Assembly: GCF_000150275.1 (NCBI RefSeq)
Contig: NW_002060946.1
Location: 3,119,454 to 3,183,453 of the forward strand
Reading direction: 5' to 3'
Source of the DNA: Trichoplax adhaerens
Taxonomy: Eukaryota; Placozoa; Uniplacotomia; Trichoplacea; Trichoplacidae
DNA length: 64,000 nt
Part shown: positions 11,131 through 22,544 of the stretch, one piece after another
Position numbering within the stretch: the first letter of the stretch is position 1
Layout: the number at the start of each line of letters is the position of its first letter
Position numbers and translations under genes: made by a program
The notes under the pieces: generated by a model
Database searches by the model: none
Told to the model about the DNA's origin: nothing
What the model saw: the letters and a program-made list of their open reading frames with translations, nothing else

Positions 11131-13927
11131 TTTGCCTCTACCCGTAATTGTGCTTTTATATTTTTGCAATTTTTACTATCTAAAGTACAAACATGATCTA
11201 TTTGGCGACTGCAAGCATGCATACATTATACTACAGTTCTTTCTACCAGTTTAACTACGAGTATCGTAGTTATTCTGGACCGGTAAGTACCCGGAGTAGT
11301 TATTAGGTAGGCGTACTAATGCTTATAAGCACATGTACTGTATGCCATATAACCAGATAATTTGGACATTTACTAATGATATAATATCATACAGAATGAC
11401 ATGTAGCATCTAATCCTATGGTGCACTGTGAGTAGATTATAAAAGGAGTTATTGGTTGGTGCCACATGGAATTGTAATTACAAAGGCAGTAAGATGTACG
11501 CTAGTGTTTGGAGTAATAAAGATCTCTACTTCTATGATAAAAAGGATATTTGTATTTTCCTGTGAGGACCCTCAACCTCAGTTGATATCCAGTGATCGTA
11601 ACATATTTAATGGCAGCAATCTCGAACCTTCAATACCAACGAAATATATGCAATTTTGTTTATTTATTTTATCTTTACTTTCTCTAAACTGATTTATGAT
11701 AAAAAGAGTCTTTGTATTTTCCTGTGAGGACACTAACCTCGCTCAATATCCAGTCATTGTATCATTTACAATTTATGTTTCAAATTATAGCTCCATACTA
11801 CGACTTTTTACTTATTTACAATAACGATGATAAAGAAATTGCTGATCCAATAGTATCCAAGCTCAAGAAGTTGAAAATAAAATGTGTTGGAGATGGTGGC
11901 CCAGGTCAAAGCCTGTTGATAGATTCTGGCAAAGATTTTATAAAAGCCAAAAGGATCGTTTTTTTTTTAACCAAATCTCTGCTAGCAAAAAATCAATGGG
12001 TAAAGTTACTGGCAGATCCACATGCTTATAAGTTGTTATTCACAGGTTAAGTAATAATTGTCTTACTGAATTATAGGTGTACTGGTATATTTATAACATA
12101 GTAATAGCTATGACATCTTCGTAATTATACATAAATATAACACAATGCAAATCAATTGCTGAAGGAAATTTTAATAGAAAACCGGCACCGTATTGAGATA
12201 ATAATAGCAGAAATACGTATTATGCAGTGACTTCTGAGCTCGAGGATACTCAGAAGTTCCTATCCCATTTATGCTGTCTTGTTCGAGCACGAGCACATGA
12301 AGTCTATTGAAAAATGCCTCTAGGGTCATCTACAAGTACACTATAAACAGCGATGATGCAGGCTATTATATTTACTTATCATTTTTATGTTGTGTCATAA
12401 GATAATAGTATATTACATCTATGACGGTGTTAAGAAATTATGTATTAATTACAAAACACTTGTTACAGTTGATTACTTAAATTAATCTTTCTTGTTGCGA
12501 TATCAGCTTTGAAATTTCGTATATATTCATTACGCATGAAATGAGTCGCAATCAGTAAATTTAGTAAAACACAATATTTTTTTAATTTACCGCCTTAAGA
12601 TTACTGTCATATTAGAGCAGTTATAATTGTACACTTTGTTTCAAGAACATTTTTTTAAGTAGCGCAAGGATACGGTCTAGATCTCAAAGAAACATCTGCA
12701 TAGAACTAGCCAATTTATACGTTAATTAAATCATCCGCGTATAATATAGAATACCGTAGTTCGCTATAAATTGATATGACATTTCTTGCTCTTAATGTAA
12801 TAGGTATAGGATCATAGCGTGACTCAAAACATCTTTATAACAAAATGATATTATGCAAAAAATGAGATACCGGGTATATTTATATATAAAATATTAAATT
12901 CCATATTTTTCTTAGCCAGAACATATTTTCATTATAGAGGGGGACCCTTTAATTGCGATATGGTATGTCGGAATCGATGAGATTCTGAGACGGATTCCTT
13001 TTCTAGCAGGTAGAGTTGGAATTTCCGGTCATCAAGGGGCCAACTATGTTGCAGAAAAGCTGATTAAGATATCAAGTTCGTAGATATTCAAACGCGATTG
13101 TTATTGCAATAATTGGGATTGAAAAATGATGTCATAGACGTAATCAATCATTTATATGGCTAATAACTCCTTTATTATAGGAGACAACAATGTGTATGAT
13201 GTAGATTTAGAAGCCATGAAATACTTAGGTATGTGTATTATTGATAAGAAATATCGTATTTTACTTGCTATCAGCAGTTAAAGTATAAGTGCCTATCCTT
13301 TTTTCATAAATGATTATGGTTGTGATGATGATACTTTATCTTCACTTACTACTCATTAATTTGTTGCATTCTTAAAGCTAATAAAGGAATTTAGTATAGT
13401 ATATGTGTCAGTATAAGGCTAAGGAAAGAGCTACTACGGCAGTATATTATAATGCAAACTATTCCGATTCGGAACTCTTAAGTTGATTTATAGCTTTGCT
13501 AATACGAAAATTTTATAATAATTATAATCATAGTATTATACGAGAAGACTTGCTATAATTACTGAAGTTATCGTAACTGGGACAGATTTGATAGATGATT
13601 TTTCATTATAACTTGAGTAGTGACTTACTTATTCAACTTCTATTAAAAGTGGTTTTGTTAGCTAGATTTTGTTACTTTTTATTTGTTGAAGAGAGCGAAG
13701 CAAAGATTATATATGAGGATATCTACGGGATTTTAAGCCCTTCAATTTCAAGTCCTCCAGTATCTTCGATCACTATCAATCAGTCGCCAGAATTTCATAC
13801 TGATGGCAATAGCCAAACGGAGGGAAATGTACCGGACGTTGATCAAGATAGTAATTTTTGTGGCGAAATGGTAATTTATATAGCAGTATTCGTAAGATTG
13901 CAGCTACTTCATTTATTAACACATTAA
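9827..13927 (+). CDS. TIR-domain protein, spliced, copy 2 (5' end not found)
   Basis: Recognised exons: 9827-9890, 9967-10022, 10506-10566, 10658-10713, 11791-12045 (TIR core), 12938-13075 (TIR end), 13181-13228 and 13692-13927 (stop). All phases join into one open frame of about 303 residues. The starting exon lies further upstream and was not found. The TIR core reads YYDFLLIYNNDD, AKRIVFFLTKSLL and NQWVKLLADPH; the next exon has PLIAIWY, RIPFLAGR and ANYVAEKLIKI. Residue Trp+4 is Leu rather than the catalytic Glu of SARM-type NADases. The tail is Ser/Pro/Asp-rich, shares an HTD-N pattern with copy 1 and ends in a short hydrophobic stretch. The 138-nt TIR-end exon has the same length and phase in both genes. 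The repeated A and B exons give a longer Gln/Ser/Asn-rich N-terminus than in copy 1. The product is probably cytosolic; no transmembrane domain or partner is evident. Confidence 0.7.
11537..11770 (+). repeat. 162-bp-spaced direct repeat before the TIR exon of gene 2
   Basis: A block beginning 'ataaaaag' and containing 'ttgtattttcctgtgagga', 'acctc' and 'atatccagt' occurs at 11537 and again at 11699. The second copy runs into the acceptor of the TIR exon at 11791. It lies within the preceding intron. Confidence 0.75.
12230..12257. repeat. 9-bp hairpin in a TIR gene 2 intron
   Basis: ACTTCTGAG (12230-12238) and CTCAGAAGT (12249-12257) are exact inverted copies separated by 10 nt. I saw no counterpart in the matching intron of gene 1. 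Confidence 0.6.
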
Positions 13928-15275
13928 TTGTTAGTACATTTGTTTAAATTATTATGCCAATCTGTTATGATGAATAGACCGTGTTATAGTCACAACTGAA
14001 GACATTCATGGCTCGTTGGTAAAGCTCGAGGTAGAAAATAGGAATAAACGATTGCTTAATCCAAAACCTTATACATGTATATTTAATGATTTACTTCAAT
14101 GCGCAGAAGTATTTTTTAAGAGCGTTATAATTACAGGAATGATTTCCACTTATCCATACATTTAATAATAATGACCATTTATATAATTATGAACTCAACG
14201 TTATATGAAATTATTGTGTTAGAAAATGCTAGTGTATGTCTGTAGTGATGTAAGCTATATTTGATAGCATTGATAGCTGACTGGCTATATGTATATGTAT
14301 AGTCACTGATAAGACTCTTTCCGTTTTTTTAAAGATATTTGATAAATATCCAACTAATGATGCTTTCTTCCTCAATAAATTATAATGATAAAACGTGCCA
14401 TGGTAAATACAGCAAGAGAAAACCTGAATTTATGAACTTATCGCTATAGATATAACGTTGATATGTACTGTAATCAAGTACACCCGCAATTATATGAAAG
14501 CGGCCAATTTTAATCATTGAAAAGAATGAAAAGGTTCAAAAGAAATTTCTCGTGCGATTCCCTGTATATAATTCCTTATAATTGTGCTAGTTGAAGATAT
14601 GGAAGTATGGACCTTCAACGCAATAGTTAGTGAAGAATTAGCTCCTAAAAAGGTGTTATAATTTCATAGGAGTTTCGCTAGTTGTAGTTCGTCGAGATCG
14701 ACTTTCATGAAGACTCAGCACCAGTCTAGGTACCAAAGACTCCTTAATTCTACCTTCAATTGTTAAACTCGAAACTCAAATTGTGAACCTTCTTAGAAGC
14801 TTTAAACTTCCTGTTACAAATCTAAGTTTATAACGTGGAAAATTTAACTATTAAGGAAACTAAACATTGCGAGCCTACTGTCAATTTTATCTTCCCTGAT
14901 ATCCACCTACATAAAACTGAACCCAAACTTTATTGATTCTACATAAATAGTAATCATCGATTGATGATAATATTATACAACTATGCAATTATTTATTAAA
15001 AATATGTAAATTTCATAGGTAATTAATATTGACACATTCCTAGATAGATTATCCTATGGAAACTATGTTACAACACCTATGCACAAGTTACTCCTTCGCG
15101 TAATTTATAAAATATACAGCCTACAAGACATACGATTATCAAAGTAGTAAAATATTTAATGGAACACGTAAAGGTATCATAATCTTACTACTAAATTGGA
15201 TGCTACGTTACGTAATAACGTACGTAAATGGATATAGATTTATATGCCTCCCTTCAAAACTCCTGGCTTTGATAT
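13928..15275. other. Intergenic, nothing recognised
   Basis: AT-rich DNA downstream of TIR gene 2 with no supported gene, RNA or clear repeat. Confidence 0.45.
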
Positions 15276-15565
15276 CCTCGACGTCGGATTATACCGTCGG
15301 GTATTTGTAGAATTTACAGGAAGCCTTCCTAACACTTGGAAGTTCTAACTACTACGGTTCTTGCCCATGGTCTTAACATAACGATTCTGTGTTATACTGT
15401 AGGTTCTGTACTATTTATACCCTCGACGACATATTATATCGTAGGGTGTCTGCAAAATCTACAGTATGCTTCCCTAGTACTTGGAGGTCTTAACCATTGT
15501 GGTTCATCTCTATGGTCCTAGCATAGCTATTCTGTGTCATACTGTACTAGGTACTTCACTAATCT
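15276..15565 (+). repeat. 145-bp tandem duplication
   Basis: The block starting 'cctcgacg' at 15276 recurs at 15421. Shared motifs in order are 'cctcgacg', 'attata.cgt.ggg', 'gcttcc', 'acttgga', 'ttctgtgt.atactgta'. A 61-codon open frame at 15336-15521 merely spans the junction. Confidence 0.8.
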
Positions 15566-16200
15566 TAGCACTTTCGAAATGTCAGTTATACAAGTAGTGG
15601 TAGGGTGTTCTTTCTTTAAGACCTCTGGTATAAGTATATTTGTGAAGACTGTATGAAATGGTATTTATAAAGGGAAAACTATCATATACTATAGTTACTA
15701 TATGATATCATGGCGACATTGTCATAGAAGACATATGAATATCTAAGTAATAGATTACCTAATAGAGCACGCAAATGGCAGTATTGATACAAGGAAACTA
15801 CGATATACTGTAATTACCAGACGTATTATTGCATGATGGCCTTATCGTAGAGTACACAGGACTATTCTAAACTGGAGAATATCTTTTTAGCTCTATGTTT
15901 GGCATGCCAATAAAAGTTTAGTCGAAGCGCATGCACTGAGCAGAGTTGTAAAAATCAGTAATGCAAAGAGTAGGGCAGCTACCTTGGGGCAAAGATATTA
16001 TTATAGTATTAAACTGTTGACTGTACGTAGGATAGTGCACCTATAATCGTATGGTCGTTAAAAGTCAATACTGCTGTGCCGGGTATTCATCATATTATAG
16101 TTTATGCATCAGTTCTAGTGGCCAAGAAATTGGCAAAGCAAATCAACAGTAACGCAGATTACAGATTTTATTTACTCATAAAAATACATAATTGCTACGC
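15566..16200 (+). repeat. Weak diverged repeats upstream of the minisatellite
   Basis: A block near 15660 ('aaactatcatatactatagttac') has a loose match near 15795 ('aaactacgatatactgtaattac'). The remainder shows no recognisable gene. Confidence 0.35.
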
Positions 16201-17222
16201 TTTTCAGGTAGATCATGATATTGGATACTGTGATATTACATAGAATTGTAATATTGTTTCTTTCGCCGTAATTTAGTAAGGAGTTCAAAAAAGTATAAAT
16301 GGGATTTACATGTAGATCATGATATTGTATATTTTGATATTACGTAGAACTCCAATCTTGATTGTTTGTCGCTGTAATTTCAAGGTAGAATGTTCAAAAG
16401 CATGAGTGCGGTTGCATTTAGATGGTGATATTGTACGCATATACTGTAATATTGGTGAAACTGCAATTTTGATAGTTTCTTTCGCCGTAATTTCAAGGTA
16501 AAGAGTTGAGAAGCTCTGTAATTTTGATTGTTTCTTCGTCGTAGTTTAAAGTGTTCAAAAGCTGGGTGCCATTTTCAGGTAGATCATGATAGCGTATTCT
16601 GTGATATCACATAGAACTATAATCTTAATTGTTTCTTTTGCCGTGTTTTCAAAATAAGGAGTTCAAAAGCTGGATGCAATTGTCAGGTAGATCATGATGT
16701 TGTATACTGTGATATTACGTAGAACTATAGTCTTTGATTGTTTCTTTTACCGTAATTTCAAAGCAAAAAATTCAAAAGCTGGGTGCGATTTCCAGGTAGA
16801 TCATGATGCTGTATACTCTGATATTGCGTAGAACTGTGCTTTTAATTGTTTTCCTTTGCTGTATTTCAGGATATAAAGAGTTTAAAAGCTGGGTGTAATT
16901 TTCAGGCCGATCATGATAGCGTATACTCTGATATAATGTTGAATTGGAATTTTGATTGTTTCCTTCGCCATAATTTCAAGATTAAGCGTTCTAGAGAATG
17001 AGCACGATTTCTAGGTAGATCACGATCGTGTATAAAGTGATATCACGTAGAACTGCAATCTTGATTGTTTCTTTGCCGTAATTTCAAAATAAGACTTTAA
17101 AAGTATGGGTGCAATTTTTAGGAGATCTTGATATTGTATACTGTGATACTACGTAGAATTTTAATCTTGATCGCTTCCTTTTACCGTAACTTCAAAATCA
17201 GAATTCAAAAGTATAGGAGAAA
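16201..17222 (+). repeat. Minisatellite, about nine units of ~108 bp
   Basis: Units begin near 16201, 16304, 16412, 16572, 16680, 16789, 16899, 17008 and 17114. Each opens with 'ttttcaggtagatcatgat'-like sequence, continues with 'gtatactgtgatatta', 'cgtagaact' and 'ttgattgtttctttcgccgt', and ends 'gttcaaaagctgggtg'. The third unit is about 50 bp longer because its second half is partly duplicated. Units are diverged by many substitutions and small indels, so the array is not recent. No open frame runs through it. Confidence 0.92.
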
Positions 17223-20200
17223 ATTTATCGATAGCTAAGTAATCTACCCATAATTAGACTAAGCTATATGATATTAACTTAACCATGTACTGCTAAAACA
17301 AAACAGTAGTACATGAATGAAAAGAGGAATCAAGAATTAATTTGATGTCGATTTGTAGTCTAGAGAATATCGTATGATAAAAGCTATGAGTGATTTTATT
17401 CCCTATTTTATTCAGATTATAGCCTACCCTATTTTATTTTAGAAGTCATATTCTAGATGAGACAAATTATGGTATGATACTGTAATAAAGTTCTTTAAAT
17501 TTGTATAGATTAAATTAGAAATAAATGTGTTTTCATAACCAAAACCTATTAAGAGAGTATTAGTAACGACTAGGAAGGCTTTAGAGTATGGAAACTACTG
17601 CTATTTCATAAATTACCATACATGGTTATAGGCAAAATAATTATTTATCATTAGCATAGAGTTCTGGTGGCAAATGAGCAGATTGCTAGTTAATTATCAT
17701 AATAGCACAAATGTTATTATTCCTTCATAATATATTATATGTAATAATATGCATTAGATGCTATACAAACTTTATGATCTACAGGTACTTTCATAGTCAA
17801 GACTGCATTTTATTTTTCGTGCAATTAGTACAGCGAAATAGCATAAAGCTAGCGATCGGCCAGGCTCTTTGGTCTATGTGGAAACCTCCCTTACCTGCAA
17901 AATTCAGTAGTTTTTGACCGAAAGATACAGAGTGTGATTGACTATTACACTTCATAACCTGTAGAAGAATATCATCAGGTTATACTTTTGCGAATGCGGT
18001 ACGTTATTGTAGCGTAGATTAAATTGAAGGAAAAGTGTAATCAATGAGTTTTTTCTTTTGCAAGTTACCGGCATAACTTGATTTATTTTAATCAATTCCT
18101 GTACCCCTCATTAATGACTGTCAAATATGTACGGCATGAAATCAAATTTATAACAATGATCAAAATTTTACTACTATTCCTTCAAGCGCGGTAGCAGGCA
18201 AAACCGTTACGAAAGTTAATTGTTAGTTCTCGAAGCAATTATTAAAATATCCCACATAAAATTTCGATACTAATTACTATTATCGTTTCACTGAAATATA
18301 CTATGTTACTCAAATTCTTCAAATCTAGAATTTACAATTGTACGATAACTAAAATGCTTGTACATCTGTTTGGTACCAATTTACAACAATTCAAAGTTAT
18401 GAATAGAAGGGATATGGCAACTCCCTCAAAAATTTTATGGCACTAATACATCCTACATACATGGTTGAGATAAAATTTGTAGATGGGTTGACATTGAGTT
18501 GTCTCCATCTCTCGTATTGATATGGTCGAATATTTCATTGGCGTTGTTAATGTTAATGTGATTAAGTATGCATAAGTATATTAATGGACGCATTTAAGAT
18601 GATGGATCATGTGGGCCATTGTATTCTTTCCTAATAAAATCTAGAATTTACCGGAATACCGGTTATTGACTTCCATTATAAATAGTAATTTCCTAGGATT
18701 CTTTTATCCTATAGTAAGAATTATAGTTATACCTTCAATTTTAAAGAAGGGTATTAAATTCTTCTCTATCTTCTTACTTATCATTTATATCACGTATCAT
18801 TTACTTTATTTGTAATAATTATTAAAACTTATAGTATGACTTCTTGATTTTTACACGTATTTTACATTTATTGTTCGAAGCATCTGAATTTGTTAAGTTC
18901 ACTATTTAAAATGGAAACAATGTTTTCATTTATGACTACTTTATTATCTGATTGGCTATAGTATAATTTATTTAAATGAATGAGCTGTTGCTTTAGGAAG
19001 TGAATGTAACTATGTGTTCCGATTAGATTCTCTTCTGTAGTAAATAAAGCAATTCTAATTGCGGCAAAAGGAGCAGCACGAGCTTTTTGTGGAAGATAAG
19101 TCTTCGACGTTCGCGTTACTTCTTGCTGCTTTGCCCAACTTCGGAGTTCTTTTTAAAAAATCTACTTTTTTCAATGTCTTTACGTACAAAACAGTAAATA
19201 TGCTGTTTACCTTCAAGCGACAATCGAGGAAAATAAGAATTAAAGAATTGATTTTTATTCAATCTAGATATATCTGTATCCAAATAAGTTTTTATCTTTT
19301 AATTATCATGATGTCGTATTTAATTCATAAATTATTACTGTAACTTATTTAAGTGCTCACTGTCAATACATACATCAAATTGATTATTGCCTAACGTCAT
19401 TATAATTACGTTCGAGTATTTACCACAATTCTTTAAAGAACTGGCTACAGCAAATCTATTCGCTAATATCTTTAAGCATACCCAAAATAGACTAAATCTT
19501 TCGATAATACCTATCTTTATTCTCTGTTATTTAATATTCATAATCTTAGTTTCACGAATTATTTGACCGTGATAAAAGCAGATTGCTAGACTCGAAGATA
19601 TTTTTCAATTCAAAGTAATATTGTATTTAATAACATACTTCAGACTGGCTTGTGATCCAGAAAAGTTCATATTATTGTGTTTTAAGCTTATTTTTCGTCG
19701 GAGTTAATCATACATTATTATATTGCCAATAAAGATTATTGTCTTATTAATGTTAACTTTTAGTCAATACTTTGAAAGATAGTAATATTAGATTGCGAAG
19801 GTTAGTGTATAAGATCAGTATTAGAAGATGCAAACAAGAAATTTGATTGGAAAGCTTTTATCTTCGTATCCGCTCAATATAATGTAATAAGGAGCTTCGG
19901 CAGTTAGATATTCAACCATGCATATCCGAAATAAACATTTTCATGCCACAATTAAGAAAATATTACCCCTTTGACACGTAAGTTATTATATGCTGGTAAT
20001 TAATATTGGCCTTAAGGTCTATTTGTAGATGCGGCAGAGTATTCGTAAATATATCATCTTGAAAATTATTTTGCTTTAATCATATTATACATTTAGCATA
20101 CTAATCAATGCTATCTAGTCATAAGCCGAAAGCAGTTTTAAAATAGACATAATGACGTTTTAACAACAATAATATATCATCATATATTATAAGTACCTTG

Positions 20201-20392
20201 TTTGATGTTAGATATTAGGTTCTAGAAATAAAAAGCTGAAACAAAAATGATTTTCTATGTAAACAAGAATACAATATAACTTCATAATTTTTCTCCTCTT
20301 AACTCTGTTTCCTTTCCTAATAAGTAATGCGCTCGATTAAAGTGGGATAGGCCAGCCACATAAATTGAGCTTATTGTTGTTCATTAATAACA
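17223..20392. other. Long AT-rich stretch, nothing recognised
   Basis: About 3 kb with no supportable gene. Open frames at 17711-17917 and 19059-19343 resemble no family; neither shows splice or homology support. Confidence 0.45.
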
Positions 20393-20462
20393 GTTTCGTT
20401 ATTCTTTAAACCTTAATCAAATCGTTTTCAACATAATAATTAAAGTGATTGAATAACGAAAC
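20393..20462. repeat. 12-bp perfect inverted repeat
   Basis: GTTTCGTTATTC (20393-20404) and GAATAACGAAAC (20451-20462) are exact inverted copies 46 nt apart. Just inside each arm a TTTAA/TTAAA pair could extend the pairing after a bulge. It could be the core of a small inverted-repeat element; no target-site duplication was recognised. Confidence 0.7.
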
Positions 20463-21456
20463 CAGATTGAATTTAATTTTGTTGTTACTTCTGATTTAAG
20501 GCAATATTTCAATTCTTGTTATTCCAATAAATATCAAGACAATCTTTATTTTTCTTTTTTCAATTCCTTTAATGATGCATTCTAACAATAATGTCCTTTT
20601 TGTTTTAACATTTTTTTCTGATTTTATTAAATGTAAAAGCGTTGTTCTAGTTTCTTTTTGCTTTCGTAATAGCCCGGTATAAAGCCCATCTATTCTTCAA
20701 AAGATGGCAAGTATTATTTGCATTTTCCGAAGAGAGGATTTCCTTATTTATCTTTTACAGCCTACAACATAATGCCGATACAGGAGTAATACACTTATAA
20801 TGCAGAAATAGCAATAAAATGAGGAAATAAAGGTCTTGTCTATGAGGTAATAATGGTGATAGATTTTATAGTTATATATATAGTAACTTTTACGTCATTC
20901 GGAATAGTTTGCCAAACATATACCTAGATTTTAGCTATTGATTGTGTCAAGTAATAAATTGGGAAAATTTAAAGAAAAAAATTGATTCCCTTCATGTACT
21001 GTTCTAGTTATGACGTCGATCATCAATTTCCTCCTTTCTCATGCGATTATTTAAGAAAGGGTGATAAATTATAATTATTGGTTCCTATATTGGTCATTTT
21101 AAAATTAACCTCGCCTGAGATGAAATATTGTAAAGAAATTGCACAATACATTTTAAAGATATATATCACCCTATTCCGCTATTTGTGTATTAAATTATCT
21201 ATCTACCTAAGTTTTTAAGGTACGAAATAGGCTTTTAATTAAGAATTAAGTAGACTAAGATTTTTAATTTAATTTAAGAATTTGATAAGTGCTTAAAATA
21301 AATATCTTGTTTATCAATTCCACCAAAATCATAAAATTGCATTGCATGCCTGTTTATTTAACACGTTTAAAAATATCGTTAACACTGTTTTAATCTATTC
21401 TAATATTTCAAATCTTTAATGATAGGCTAATACTTGGCTTAAAATTAACGAGGTAA
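20463..21456. other. Upstream region of the receptor gene at 21457
   Basis: AT-rich, no other gene seen. It would hold the promoter of the receptor, but no convincing TATA box could be chosen. Confidence 0.35.
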
Positions 21457-22452
21457 ATGGAAAATAACACTATTGTAACTCTTAGCAAACACATAGATCG
21501 CGACATAACACGAAATCTTTACATGTTCATTTCTGTTATTGCTATCATTGGCAATGGATTTGTGTGCAGTTTATTTATTGGTAAACAGTCCCTTTTGCAG
21601 CATGCCACAAATCGATTTATACTCTTATTAGCAATAGTGGACAGTCTAACAGCTATCATGGTTATTATATCACCCACAAGCCAACTTCTTGGTAATCCTT
21701 ATCCCTATCCTGGACGTGGACTGGGACAGCAATTCTTTTGCATCATCATCTATTCTGAATATTTCTTATGGGCATTTGGCTATATTTCCATATATACTAT
21801 TGCTATGCTAAGTCTAGAGCGTTTATGCCTGGTTATTCTGCCTATCTTTCACAAAAAATTTTTCACCCCTTTCTACGTTAACGCTTTGATCGTTCTTTTA
21901 ATTTTCATTGGATTAATCTTATCTGCGCCTAATCTATTTCAAATTAGAATTACTAATGATGTACGGCGTCCTTGTAGATTTATATCTTTGCGTGTTAATC
22001 AAGTAGTTAAATCTCTTATCATTATTCTCTCTTTTATCTTGCAATTTTTTATTCCAGAACTAATCACCTTTGCATGTTACGTGATCATTATTTGCCGTAT
22101 GAGAAAAATTGGGCTGACTCCTAACGAAGCCACGATTGATATACGATCTCAACGGAATCGTCGTTCACGACGACAAGTAACATTAATGATTTTTGTAGCA
22201 TCCATTGCACTTTTTATTTGCTGGTTACCTAACAGTATCTACTTTACTTTGATTCAATTTAGTCTGGTAGCATCTTTAGATAATTTTCATTTTATAACTA
22301 AGACATTAGTTATTGCAAACTCTACTATTAATCCAATCATCTACGTAACTGTTAATATATATTACAGGAAATTATTTGTCAAGACACTTCGAAGGTTATT
22401 GAGCTTTCGTCGGAAACGGCATAAAATTAAAATCAATGTCATTAGAAACTGA
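21457..22452 (+). CDS. Class A GPCR, single exon (YPYP subfamily)
   Basis: 331 residues encoding a seven-transmembrane receptor for the plasma membrane, expected to signal through heterotrimeric G proteins; the ligand is unknown. TM1 has GN with Asn33. TM2 has LAIVD with Asp62. Cys95 at the top of TM3 probably pairs with Cys173 in extracellular loop 2. TM3 ends LSLERL, so E121-R122 replaces Asp-Arg-Tyr. TM5 has Pro200, TM6 CWLP at 255-258 and TM7 NPIIY at 292-296, followed by a basic helix-8-like tail. The first extracellular loop carries YPYP (82-85), shared with the receptor at 63042 and the pseudogene at 27 kb. The extracellular N-terminus is short (about 20 residues), with one potential N-glycosylation site (NNT). 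The ATG at 21457 is in a good context (aaATGG). AATAAA signals follow at 22491 and 22539. The family call is firm; a specific orthologue cannot be named. Confidence 0.93.
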   Translation: MENNTIVTLSKHIDRDITRNLYMFISVIAIIGNGFVCSLFIGKQSLLQHATNRFILLLAIVDSLTAIMVIISPTSQLLGNPYPYPGRGLGQQFFCIIIYSEYFLWAFGYISIYTIAMLSLERLCLVILPIFHKKFFTPFYVNALIVLLIFIGLILSAPNLFQIRITNDVRRPCRFISLRVNQVVKSLIIILSFILQFFIPELITFACYVIIICRMRKIGLTPNEATIDIRSQRNRRSRRQVTLMIFVASIALFICWLPNSIYFTLIQFSLVASLDNFHFITKTLVIANSTINPIIYVTVNIYYRKLFVKTLRRLLSFRRKRHKIKINVIRN

Positions 22453-22490
22453 CGAGATGATTAGTATTGTTATCCTTTAGTACTGCTGCA

Positions 22491-22544
22491 AATAAAATCA
22501 AGCCTATTAATACACAGCACCAGCTAATCAGATAATTTAATAAA
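22491..22544 (+). promoter_or_regulatory. Candidate poly(A) signals of the receptor at 21457
   Basis: AATAAA hexamers occur at 22491 and 22539, 39 and 87 bp after the stop codon. Such hexamers are common by chance in AT-rich DNA. Confidence 0.4.

Noticed and set aside
17711-19343. Open frames at 17711-17917 and 19059-19343
   Set aside because: Isolated, short, without homology or splice evidence; expected by chance in a stretch this long.
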